64,000 bases of DNA from contig CM035312.1 in the NCBI GenBank assembly GCA_002900995.3, positions 2,167,103 to 2,231,102 on the forward strand, read 5' to 3'. The position numbers were made by a program, and so were the translations under genes. Positions 35,380-46,566 of this stretch are shown here, piece after piece (positions within the stretch are counted from its first letter, which is position 1; every line of letters begins with the position of its first letter). The DNA comes from Ganoderma boninense (Eukaryota; Basidiomycota; Agaricomycetes; Polyporales; Polyporaceae). The notes under the pieces are model-generated. The model was not told the DNA's origin. It worked only from the letters and a program-made list of their open reading frames with translations, and did not search any database.

Positions 35380-38188
35380 TCAGCAAGAGCCGAGCTTCCA
35401 CATCTTGACGTAGTCGCTGCAACGCGCCCGCGCACATTCAAAATCGATCTCAGAACACAAGCACGGAAGACAAACGGAAAGAAAGCGGGAACTCACACTC
35501 GCATCGCACGGTCCTGTGCGGACGACGGCCAAGTCGCCGCCCATGTATCCTGCGCCTTCGCGAAGTCGCGCATGGCCGTGTCCGAGCCGTCGAACCACGG
35601 CTTGCCACCCACGTTATCGGGGAACCACCCGCTCGTCCCGCCGGCGGCGACGTCCAGAATCAAGTAGAACTCTGATGGGAAAACGTCCAGGAGAATCGTC
35701 AGCACCCTGGATTCCTGGCTCCACCGCGCCGCAAGAGCGCCAACTTAAAAAGCATGCTCGACGACTCACGCTGGTCATACGGAGCCGCGGCGTTCCCGCC
35801 TGCTTCCTGCCAGATGTTGTTGACCACGACGGCGACAGAGGAGCCGTTGGTCGCGGTCGCGGGGTAGTGTCCGCGGTCGAAGAAGTCCTTGCCGTTCTTG
35901 CCTGTGATCTGGATGTTCATCATCGACTGCAGACGCGAGTCGACGGAGAACCGCATCCAGCTTGGAGTCCACTCGAGCGTGTAGACGTGGAAGTCCTGGT
36001 CATACGACGCGCGCTTCTGCGACCACCAACCGAAGAGATGCGTTTGCACGCTCTCGAGAACACCGTAGTTGAGCGACGCGCGCACGACGTTCGACCCTTG
36101 CGCGGGGTAAGAGAGGCCGTTCCCGCGCGACTCCATTATCTGTGCGTGCGCGCGCACTCAGGTCAGGGTCGTGATGTATGCGCGAGTCGAACAGGTACGC
36201 ACGTCGATTTCACCGCTGAGCGGCCAGGGTCCATACTTGTTATCCTTGGGCAGCATCCAGATCGCTGGCCAAAGCCAATCCCCGCGAGGCAGCTTCGCGC
36301 GCACTTCAACCTTCCCATATGCGATCGTCACCGAATTCATGGTGCTGATGCGTGCGGATTGGACTGGTTGGATCGTAGAGCCGTCGCCGTTGCTCGATTG
36401 GACAGAGCATGCAGTCTACATGGGGAAAAGGACAAGCGAGGATCAGCAATTGCTCGAGCAAAACCACAGACCAGCAAGCCAAGAGGAGGGCAACTGGCCT
36501 TGTTATCCGTCGTGCACCCGTCCAGCGAATACGACCCGCCGTCCAAGATCGCATCCCGGCCGATGACGTCAGACGTCAGCGTCGGCATAATGTACAGCTG
36601 CCCGTCCTGCACGAACGAGTTCGAGTCCGAGGACGTCGTCATCTGGAATTCCCCGTTTCCGAACCCTCCTAGCTCGACGTCGCGCGTCCACGTGTTCTGC
36701 AAGTCGAAGTTGTCGAAGTTCTCGTCGAGCACCATGCACAGCTCCGCGTCCGTGAGCATCTGCACGCTGTTCCACCCGAAGAAACACAGCACGCCCGCCG
36801 CACCGGCCCCGAGCATGATCATGGCAAACGTGACCCACCATGACGCGCGGTCGCGCCAGTCGCGCTTCCCGAGCCACGGCTTGTCCTCTTTCGAGAGCTT
36901 GTGCGAGAGCCGTGACGAGGGCATCGGCGGCTTCATCTTGCGGGGAAGCGCCGAGAACGACGAGTCCGAGCCCCCAGGCGGATAGGGGGACGCGTACGGG
37001 GGCGGTGACCACACCGTGGACGTCGGGCGTGAAGCGGGGGAGAGGAACGGTGCGCGCATGTTCACGATAGCCGGGCTCGATTGCGTCCGCGGAAGGTAGG
37101 CCTCGTTTCCTGTTGTCCCCAAGGCCGAGGAATGGATGTAAGTGAGCTTCTCAGCCACGTCGGCGACATACTTTAAAGTCCACGCACCATGTCCGCTGCC
37201 GCCCAACGCTGCCGCGGCACTGTTCATGAAGACGCGGCTCGCCCTTGGGTTCGGCGGTGTGACACTCCCCTCGCGCATATACTCCCCGGATCCCATGAAA
37301 GGGGCGTACGGGGGCCCGTACTCTCCGACCAAATCTCCGCTGCTGACCACACGGACCGTACCCAGCAATGCCGCTTCCCGGGGGGTAAACCGTGCCGACG
37401 CTCCAATCGCGCTGGTGGGCGGCCTCATGCGCCCGTATGTTCTCGATAGAAGCGCGGCGAGCCATGCCAGGGAGCGGGGTTCCCGGATCAGGATTGCCAG
37501 GATGCGATTGGAAGGGAAACGAGGACGGAGGAGGACGCACGCCTGCGATGACAGTTGAGGTGGCACCAGGCGTTATCGCGCCGTAAAGTGAACTCCTAGG
37601 AGTGCCAAACGGGTTTGCTACTGTAGGAGCGGGAGGAGACGAGGGCCGAAGGGCGGCAGTTGTTACGGGGGTCATCTGTACACCCTCCGACTCCGGGGCA
37701 TACTCGTTGACAACCGCTGAACCTCTGCGATGGTTTCTCGCGCGAATCCGAGAAGGCGGTGGGGAGGCCGCAGAAGGTGGGACAGTCGGGGAGCGAGAGG
37801 ACCGTGCAGACGTATCACGGCTCGGAGCGCGAGTTGCTGTGCCTACCGATGTTTTACGGAGGGAAGTGCTAGCGGCAGGCGTACTGTCTGAGTCGCTCTG
37901 CTCGCCCGCGATCGACGTACCCTCTGAGGACCCGCTCCAGGACTGCCGGGCGTCGTCTTCGAAAAAGAAAGGCCGTGGCGGAGCCAAAGGAGCGTTGTTG
38001 CGCGTGCTCTCGGTGGAACGGCGACGTGAGAAGGACTCAGCGATAGGAGTGGTAGCATGTCGTCGACGTTGCGACTCGTCTTCACTTGAGTCGTTTGGGC
38101 CCGTGTTCGACCGGGACGTAGACGGCGCCTGCGCTTTGAGCGAGCGATACGACGTGGGGCCGGTTTGGGTGTCGCGTCTGCGGTACAT
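35380..38188 (-). CDS. Beta-glucan synthesis-associated protein, Kre6/Skn1 family (GH16)
   Basis: Type II membrane protein of the secretory pathway needed for cell-wall beta-1,6-glucan. A long disordered Ser/Pro/Arg-rich cytoplasmic N-terminus begins at MYRRRDTQTG (first ATG, 38188; an upstream exon cannot be excluded). One TM segment follows (WVTFAMIMLGAGAAGVLCFF), then the luminal glycoside-hydrolase-16-like domain with ENFDNFDLQNTWTRDVELGG, VRAKLPRGDWLWPAIWMLP and the catalytic signature EIDIMESRG, which is completed across an intron. It ends FYLILDVAAGGTSGWFPDN... and VDYVKMWKLGSC, with the stop at 35380-35382. Near 37378-37400 the frame changes by one base between AHEAAHQRDWSVG and RFTPREAALLGTVRVVSS; both halves belong to the protein. 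Introns are about 50-80 nt. Confidence 0.9.
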
Positions 38189-40039
38189 GTCGGGCGGTTG
38201 CTCAGGAGAGAGCAAAGGCGGCGGGGGCGAAATCTGAGGGGTGGTCGACGACAGCGAAGGGACGGGCTCTCAACGAAGATGACCGTTTTGTGAACGGCAA
38301 AAATGAAAGATGCCGAGGGAGAGCGACGGAAGCCAGGGGCAGTCGTGGGCGAGGAGATGGAGAGAAGGGAGGAGTTATGTGGGCGAGCCACGGAGAATGG
38401 AAGGGGGTATACCACGGGCACGAAGCCTTGAAGCTGAAGGCGCGGCCTTGCTGTTGTCGCAGGCCTGGCGATAAGCGATGGTTCGTCTACGTTTCGTAGC
38501 CGGCGAGTGATGCCCTCGCGCGGTCACGAACTATGGCGGTTCTCGGGGTCCTCCGAGAACCACTGTACCTGTCATGACGAGCCCTGTCATGCTCAAGCAC
38601 GACGCCCTACAGGCTCCACTTGTTGCCTGGACACTCAATGTCAGTATTTTGCTGATGAACGCGCAACCGAACCAAGTCGCACCCTTGTTCAAGGAAAATA
38701 GCGCCGGCGTCATCCTCCCTAAACTCAACGCTGTGGAGACCACTTGATGCACCAACATGCACCGCGAGCAAGCTGTACTGTGCCTGCCCCAAAGACAAGC
38801 GAGTGCAGGCTCTCTTGGTTCACAATATTACCGCTGCGGCGCCACCACTTATGTAGGGCTAAAAATACAGGGCAATCACTTATCTGTATGGGATCAGGCA
38901 ACCTCCACCCGGGTTCCTTCCCTGTTCGGACAAATAGTCCATTCGTTCGAGAACAGTGCACAGGCCTTTTGGTCGAGTTGGTGCTGGCAATGGCACGAAC
39001 CACTGAACCGCCGCATTTGTCCAGACAAGGGGCCAACACTATATATGGTGTCATATCAAGGGCTCACTGTTGCACTTGGCAAACTGCGAACATAAACCGC
39101 CCCGTCCGCCCGAACAAATTGAGAGATCAGGGGAGAAAGAGTGGACTTACTAGCCAGGGTAGCATCTTCCGCAATGCATGGAGGGCGCGAGCTGCGACCT
39201 TCGATGCCGCGAATGAGCGCGGTCTTCCGGTCGGCCATGGCAGGTTTGATAGGAACTCCCGGTAGTGGCCCGATAGGATGGATTTACGGCGGTTCGGGAT
39301 AATGCTGAGCCCGTAGGATTGATGGCGGCAACGGTTCCAGTTGTGGTGCAGAATGTGCTGATAGGCTCAGAGTGTCAACAAGCGCAGTGAGTGGAAAGAC
39401 TAAGAGAGGCGTGACGTCAGACATTACCAGGTGGAGGTCACACCGTCGGGGTTCCGGGGTCTTACCGCCACGCCAGTGGAAAAATTGAGTTCCCAATGCG
39501 GCCAATGATGGATGACGTCTTACAGGGCAGGACAGGCATGTTTGTTTTGCGCGCGCTATCAGGGGTGGGGAAAATCAAAGAGGATATAGCGCAGAAGACA
39601 AGGGCGCGTCTCGCAGGGCTCCTTGTCCGGGAATGTTTTACAACACACGGGGCCCGAGCAGAAATGGAGGAGGAAGCGCTAAAGTTGCAATAAACAAAAA
39701 TGCTACCAAGTCTTCAGACAGCGTACATGCTGGTCTTCGATCGCCGACGAGGGCGATAAGGGAGCACTGTCAGCTGTGCATATTGAATTTCATGCGAAGA
39801 GCATCGCGGTTGGGTGGATTCTTCAAGAATTCGGCATGAGCTCAGCAGCTTCCCGCTCGTCCGCCCTCCTCCCCTCCCCTCCGGCCATTGCCCTCTTTAC
39901 CCCATCCTCGCCTCGAAAGCGTCCGCCTTCCCCCCTCTCCCCAACCGTGTCCCCTTTTCCACTCCTGTCCCCGTGCGCACGTCCCCGGCGCCGTCTTCGC
40001 CCCGTCGTCCTCCGCCCGAGCTCTGCTGCTCCGCAAGCC
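38189..40039. other. Intergenic region, nothing recognised
   Basis: Divergent upstream region for KRE6/SKN1 and the glycosyltransferase gene. Frames at 38725-39265 have no motif. The last 200 bp (39836-40039) are in frame with the glycosyltransferase and could be an N-terminal extension or 5' leader. Confidence 0.4.
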
Positions 40040-43000
40040 ATGGATTACGACCGTTACGACGCGTTTCTCCATCACATCTTCAAGCAGACCCAGGGCGACG
40101 CATGGTTCCGCCCCAATGAGGACAACATTGCCGTCGGAGTCGCCCTCCGCGTCGACAGTGGCGAGTACCGTCTGTTCCCCTACGAGAACCTCGGGCTCGA
40201 GCCCTTCGAGGCCGCCGTGCGTGCTCTCAACCCGGCCGTTGCGGTCAAGGTCCGCAGCGCGGCCGTCCATGCGGCGTTCTCTGAAGTGTGCGTGTCATGA
40301 TCGTCGCCCTTCACGAGCCGGAGAACGAGGGTGCTGACCGTCCAGCAGTGCGCCAGAAGACAGGTCGATTTACATCGACGCGAACACGCGTATCCAGATC
40401 CTAGATACCATGGTAGACCTGCCGACTGCAGACAAGGAGCAGAGCGCGGCTTTCATTGTGAGTAGCCCGTTTTATATGAGAACGCGTCCTGTCCGTCGTG
40501 GAGCACCGCGCGGAGCGGTCGCGATATGCCCTTCGCGACCTTGCGGCATGATCATATGCCGGCGCGTTCTACTCATTTCCGCGCGCAAACCATGGTGGGA
40601 TTACGCGTCCCACCATCTCCTGTGATCGGTGTCAACTTCATAACCTTCGTTCTTGGACGTCTAAAAGCTGTTGCTTACAACAACCTCGGCTTCTGTCTGG
40701 CCTGTCCCTGCCCTTATCCACATTGCGTTCCTCGCGACGTTCATCTATGAACGGTGTGGGATACGTTGAGTCAAGGTGCGGGGACGGCGAGGCATTGGTC
40801 GAGGCCACGGTGCAAGGGAGGATACAGCCACCGTCGCCGTCTGTGGACTGGCGCCTAGACGATCGGTGATCTGCAGCGGTGGCGGGATGGCAGTGCTCTC
40901 GCTCTTTGCTCCGCAACGATGGTTGTGCGCAGAGCGTGCTGAATAGGCTCTGGAACTATCGCGCATACACTCTGTTGGTGCATCGTGCACGTGTGTGGCC
41001 GTTTCGCTGACGACTAATTTATTAATTTTCAGCGCGACGAGCGTGTCCTTGTTGTTTGGTCAGACTCGATAGACACCATCATCCCCACATGCAACGACTT
41101 CGAGGAACGTCTCATCAAGCTACTCTGGCGTTCTCGCCCAGGACTCTCGGGCTCCCTTGCGCCGAGTGCGAGCAGCCATCCAGCGAGTGTGAATGGTGAG
41201 TAACTCTTATCTCGCGTCCACATTCCGTCATTCCGTCGTGTTTCGATGTCGAACCTCGCTGTATGCGGCCGTGGCGGCTCGAACGCTGGTCGCAATCTAT
41301 GAGCCGGATATCCGGCTTTGTTGAACCCCCTCGCACAGACGTGGGTTTCGTTCGACTTCCCATCCATTTAGCCCGCCTAGATTTGCGTCAGGGAAAGCCT
41401 CGGTGATTCCCTTGACCGCGCCTCTCCCTCGTCTCCAGATCCGCCCTATGTCCCCTTCGGTTTGTGCTGCGTTTCGTGCCTTTGCGAGTCTCGTGTCGCG
41501 GAGAGCCGTCGTGCTATCGTTAGCTCCCCCTTCGCGCTTCCCTCCGATCGCCTACCATCATCCGTGCTGACAATGCCCCCGGGAATTTTCTACAGGCTCG
41601 CTCTCAGGCCATTCGCTGCAACAACTGAACACGCAGGCGTCAACAACCCAACTCCGTCGCACTTCCCTGCCCGCCCCGGGTGGCAGAGGTACCCCAGTGC
41701 CCGGCACGCCCCGTGGGTTCTTCCTCGGCTCAGGAGGCGTGCTCGGCATGAGTGCGGAGGACCTCGCGCTCGAGAGCACGACGGCGCTGAAGGAAAAGGA
41801 AGACGCGCTCGAGGGCCCTATCACGAAGACAAAGCGGACATGGTGGGGCGGGAAAAAGACGGTCACGATAGAGCCTGTGGACCGAGACGTTGAGGCAGGC
41901 CCTGAGCCAAGGAGGGCGATGCTCCTGGCCCCGCTCTATAACGGACTTGCGGTGGCGCTGAGCGTATGTGAGTGGTATTTCCTTCATAATATGTGGTGGT
42001 TTGGGGAGTTGATCGATGGACTTGTGAACAGTCTTCGTTGGGAGTGGCGTAAACGTGCTGCTGCAAGAAGTAGAGCTCGATGGCAACTACACACGACTCG
42101 CATTGTGTGCCCTGCTACCCCTGTCCTTTTGTGTGTCATGGGTAAGCGATGTTCTTATGTTGATGTGGAGACGTCCCTGACGCGCTGGGTCTCGGCAGTT
42201 TTTTACGCTCCAGATCGTGCAAAATGTTTCCATGTGCATCGGGCCAGTCGGCCAGTACCACAAGAATTCAAAGTACTACTCCGCCAACCCTCCTCGGCCC
42301 AACAAGCTGGTCGACAATAACTTGCCGCACATCACCATCCAGATGCCCGTCTACAAGGAGAGCCTCGAAGCTGTCTTGTAAGCCCGTGATCACGTGGTCC
42401 ATAGATAGCACATGCTAACAATGAGTTCACAGAACACCATCCATCGAGTCGCTCAAGAAAGCGATGCAGACGTACGCTCGACAAGGCGGCACCTCCACGA
42501 TTTTCGTCAACGACGACGGTCTCCGCCTTCTGAACGTCGAAGACCGCGATGCGCGCATCCTCTTCTACGCCAACCACGGCATCGGCTGGGTCGCGCGCCC
42601 AAAGCACGACGACGCGCCGGACGGCTTCAAGCGTGCAGGACGGTTCAAGAAGGCATCGAACATGAACTACGGCCTCTCGCTCTCCCTCAAGGCAGAAAAG
42701 CATCTCGCGGAGCTCCTCGCGCGTGAGCGCGCACGCCCGTCGACGGAGCAGACTGCCTCGAGTTCTCACGGGGAGGTACGCTACGGGATGCAGTACCGCA
42801 ACCACGACGGCGAGGACCAGGGCGGCATCAACCAAGGGCAAGGCCAGCGCGTGCGTGCATACACGGGGAGCGGGAGCGGGAGCGAGTCGGTCTCGGGTTC
42901 AGGCTCGCAGCTCGGGGACCCCGAGTTCCAGCGCGACGACCACGAGGAGCAGGCGCTCCAGATGGCGATCGACGAGGTGTACGAGGCGAGCGGGCGGCGC

Positions 43001-44551
43001 TTCCGGCCGTGGGCGGCGAACGGGCGTGCTTGCCGCTTGGGCGAGATCGTGCTCATCGTCGACTCGGACACCATCGTGCCAGAGGACTGTCTGCGGGACG
43101 CGGCGAGGGAGATGGCGGAGTGTCCGACGGTCGCGATCATCCAGCACGAGTCGGATGTCATGCAGGTCGCGCATCATTACTTCGAGAACGGCATCGCGTA
43201 CTTCACAAGGAGGATCAATAAGTGCATCTCGCTCAGTGAGTTGTTGGTTATCCATGCGCGATGGAGGGTGGGCGTGAGACTGACGCCGGTGTCATAGGCG
43301 CCGCCAATGGCGAGGTCGCCCCTTTCGTCGGTCACAATGCCTTTCTTCGCTGGAAGGCTTTGCAGGACGCTGCGTTCATAGACCCCGCGGACGGCCAGGA
43401 AAAGATCTGGTCTGAGTCGAACGTATCGGAAGACTTCGATATGGCGCTCCGTCTGCAGATGCGCGGGTACATCATCCGTTGGGCAACGTATTCGAAGGGC
43501 GGATTCAAGGAGGGAGTCTCGCTCACTGTCGACGACGAGCTCAATCGCTGGCAGAAGTACGCGTATGGTAAGCTACTGTGTCCGTGCTCGATCGATGTGA
43601 TCGCTGAGGAGGGTGTGGCGCACAGGGTGTAACGAGCTTCTGTTCAACCCGTTGGTGCAGTGGTGGAGGAAGGGCCCGATCGCACGCCAGATCCACCGAT
43701 TCATGTGGTCTGGCGCGCCCCTTCACTACAAGTTCTCGATGATGGCGTACATGTTCTCGTACTGTGAGCTTTCGTTTCGGGTCGCGTCCTGGCTTGAACT
43801 TCTCTGATAGCCATTCCTGCGCGACAGACGGTATCGCCGCGGCGATCACGATCAGCATCATGAACTATGTGCTCCTCGGGTTCCAGTTCCCGGTGGACGG
43901 CTTCTACCAGCACAGTTTCGAGATCTGGTTGGCCACCACTGTGGTCTTCTTTGGCTCTGGGAACGTCGGCTACACGCTTCTCGAGTATCGTCTCGGCCAG
44001 AGGTCCCTCGTAAGTCGAACAGAATGCAGCAACAGGAAGTGTGCTAATCGTCTGTGCAGTTCGGCTCCTTGATCCAGAATGTCACATGGATCCCGTTCTT
44101 GTGCGTTGTTTCTCTGTCTGTCGCGGCGGCGCCGGATCGTGGCTGACTGGGGTGGCGTGCAGTTTCTTCTTCTTCGGAGGACTCTCGATCCCTGTGTCGC
44201 AGGCGATCCTCGCACACTGCTTCTCGTACAACATGACGTGGGGTGCAACGAAGAAGGAAGTCGAGCGATCGAATTTCTTCAAGGAAATCCCCAAGATCTT
44301 CAAGCGCTTCTGGTTCTCGTGGCTCGTCGCCTGGACCCTCGTCTTCGGCATGGTCGTCCTCAGCACCCCCGCTGTTCCCATCCAGTGGCGCATAGATGGC
44401 TCGGCCTGGGCCGTCATCTTCCCGCTTGCCGTCGTTGCCGGCGGCCACATCCTATTCCCTGTGCGTCCAGCCCGTTTGTGTCCCTCGCGCGCTTGTGCTC
44501 ACTACTTCGCAGATCGTCCTCAACCCCTGGTTGATGGTCTTTTCATATTGA
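40040..44551 (+). CDS. Membrane-bound family 2 glycosyltransferase, fungal type with N-terminal extra domain
   Basis: Processive-type GT2 enzyme of the plasma membrane; the polysaccharide it makes is not known. Starts MDYDRYDAFLHHIFKQTQGD. Two N-terminal exons (about 200 residues: FRPNEDNIAVGVALRVDSGE..., RDERVLVVWSDSIDTIIPTC) form a conserved domain of unknown function. Then come two TM segments (MLLAPLYNGLAVALSVFFVG, LALCALLPLSFCVSW plus FFTLQIVQNVS) and the catalytic domain: IQMPVYKESL, STIFVNDDG, EIVLIVDSDT (DxD), SEDFDMALRLQMRG and the acceptor-site motif NRWQKYAYG. After this are several C-terminal TM segments (GIAAAITISIMNYVLLGFQF, FFFFFGGLSIPVSQAILAHC, FWFSWLVAWTLVFGMVVL, WAVIFPLAVVAGGHILF). 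About nine introns all splice in phase. In-frame ATGs at 39776 and 39836 exist upstream, but that stretch is low-complexity and I preferred 40040. No frame break seen. A Ser/Gly-rich insertion lies at about 42840-42915. Confidence 0.88.
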
Positions 44552-45603
44552 GCGCATCTCGCACTGTCCGCGGGACCATTTACTTTACAGCGTGACGACA
44601 CACACTATCCATACCCTGCTATACCTCCCGAAGGACCATCCTCTACTTATTTACGCTATGCTATATGAACGGACTAGATCACTCGCCGTCCTTTGCTCCA
44701 TGCTCTCTGAACGCCGGTCGCTCCCTTCTAAACGAGTGGGCCCTACGTCCATATTCCAATGAACTCCCCCTATCCTTGTCCAACATGCTCAGACTGGCCG
44801 AGAACAGCGTACGCATTCTTCCCCTCCCTAAGCCCCATCAGAACCATTCATTACCCTCCATACCATCGATATAGTACCTGCCACATTGTCTATCGAACTG
44901 TGGTACCATTTGTCAACCAGATCACGACGCTCGTTGCTCCATGACCTCCTGTATCCCTGTCCCGGTGTTGTTTTTCATAGCGTGGCACTCACGATTAGAA
45001 TGCTCGTACTATTTCAACGCACGTTAGTCGATACTACTCATCGCCCCTAGTTTCACTGTTAGTAATGCACTGCAAGCTTCCATAGCACTAGCATCCATGG
45101 ACGATCTAAGTATACCGTGCCTGGCCCCTCATATAATGAAGCGATGCCACAGACGGCGGTTTGAAGGTCCAACAAGTTCTCCCAGCGAGATGCTGCGCTA
45201 CGCCGAAATACACGGAGTAATTAAAATCGCAGCCACGGCGGCCTCCGACACACCCACCTGCTAGCGTTATGTATTCATAACCTACATAGCCTGAGGATGG
45301 CGGAACTATCTCCCTCGAACAAACCAGTGGGTACTCGGCATATGCCGAGAAAAGTGATGAGGCCGTAAATGGCAAGTCATTAAGTTCGACGAGCGGGGAA
45401 ACGCTTGTGGCGAAGCTCTCATGGTCCAGTACCTACAATATGGGATATCCACAGAGTCCATCACTAAATCTGCATGCCAAAGTTTGAGTTCACAACGAAA
45501 AACAGCTTCGTATGCAGACAATATGTTAACCAGTGCTCACAATTCGGTCCTCGAAAACAACTCGTCAGAGGGTGGGCTCAACTTCCAAAGTGATCTGCAG
45601 AAC
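44552..45603. other. Intergenic region between convergent genes, nothing recognised
   Basis: Shared 3' region of the glycosyltransferase and the BTB gene. No convincing ORF. Confidence 0.5.
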
Positions 45604-46566
45604 CTATGAGTCGCGAACAAAGTCGCCTGAGTAAAAAATATCGCTTACCCCAGAAATACACCTCTCGATCATGAACTCCGTCGCTGTAGAGAAGGGCACT
45701 ATACTCCCCGCCACCTTCACCGCGCACTTCGGGCAGGCCGTCGTGACGGACCCGATGAACGCAGTGAGGAGCTCTGGGGATGTAGCGAGCGACGGCCTCA
45801 CTTCTCCATTGAACTTCTCACAGAGCCGCTCAAGATACTCCACCAACGCCTGCGGATACTCCTTCGTCTTCCATATGCCGTGCACCTTCTCGTCGAGCCG
45901 CGTCCGGGGCAGAGGGCAATGCCTCTCGCCACAGCTGAACGTGACGCACTCCCAGCACCCGCTCTCCTGCATCCACGGCGGTATGCGGCCCCGGGCGAGG
46001 CTGAGCGCGCCGCACGCCGCGGAAACGCATGCCTTCCGGTAGTCGAACAGGTGGCACAGGGTGCGCACGGAGATGAGCTCGAAGCCTGGGACGAAGGGAG
46101 GCACCGGAGGCAAGGAGAGGGTTTCGCGGGCGGCGCGGCGTGCGACGTCTTCGAGCTGGTAGGCGCAGGCGAGCGCGTACACGCTCAGAGGGTGGCAAGC
46201 CAGGAATGGGGGGTGGAGGAGAGCGCGGCGGGCGCGAGATGTCACCGCGTACATCTCGTACTTCTTTCCGGCTTCGAGGAGCGCGTGGACGGTCTCAACC
46301 GTGCCGACAGAGTCCTCAAAGGCGGTTTCCCGGAGGTAGCAGAGGTCCAGGATGGCGCTCCAGACGTGCATGGGTTCCGTGACGTCAACGACGGGTTTAG
46401 TGGGCACCGGGCCGGCGGCAGGCTGTGGTATGGGGAGCATGTCCGCAAAAATGGAGGATATGTTCGCAATCAGGAATTTGTGAACGTGGTATTCAATGCC
46501 CTCCGACGATCGTATGATGAGGTCGCCATTGGAGGAATTCAAGTAAGGGGGCTTCAGATCTGACAT
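45604..46566 (-). CDS. BTB/POZ-domain protein
   Basis: Protein-interaction protein of a large mushroom family, about 320 residues without clear introns. Starts MSDLKPPYLNSSNGDLIIRS at 46566. The BTB fold is visible as DLIIRSSEGIEYHVHKFLI, then ISSIFADMLPIPQ, then TEPMHVWSAILDLCYLRETA and LLEAGKKYEMYAV. The C-terminal half (HPLSVYALACAYQLEDVARRAARE, two Cys-rich patches CWECVTFSCGERHC and CPKC) is typical of these mushroom BTB proteins. The patch may bind a metal, but that is speculation. The frame continues through a GTAAGC...CAG segment of about 22 nt near the end that is too short to be an intron. Partners and function are unknown. Confidence 0.85.
   Translation of the reverse strand: MSDLKPPYLNSSNGDLIIRSSEGIEYHVHKFLIANISSIFADMLPIPQPAAGPVPTKPVVDVTEPMHVWSAILDLCYLRETAFEDSVGTVETVHALLEAGKKYEMYAVTSRARRALLHPPFLACHPLSVYALACAYQLEDVARRAARETLSLPPVPPFVPGFELISVRTLCHLFDYRKACVSAACGALSLARGRIPPWMQESGCWECVTFSCGERHCPLPRTRLDEKVHGIWKTKEYPQALVEYLERLCEKFNGEVRPSLATSPELLTAFIGSVTTACPKCAVKVAGSIVPFSTATEFMIERCISGVSDIFYSGDFVRDS

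Noticed and set aside
35516..36985. 489-codon plus-strand open frame over the Kre6/Skn1 gene
   Set aside because: It is the antisense of conserved GH16 coding sequence, has no motifs, and arises from GC-rich codon use on the other strand.
45625..45650. GTAAGC...CAG pair at the end of the BTB gene as an intron
   Set aside because: Only about 22 nt, far below the minimum for splicing; the frame stays open through it.
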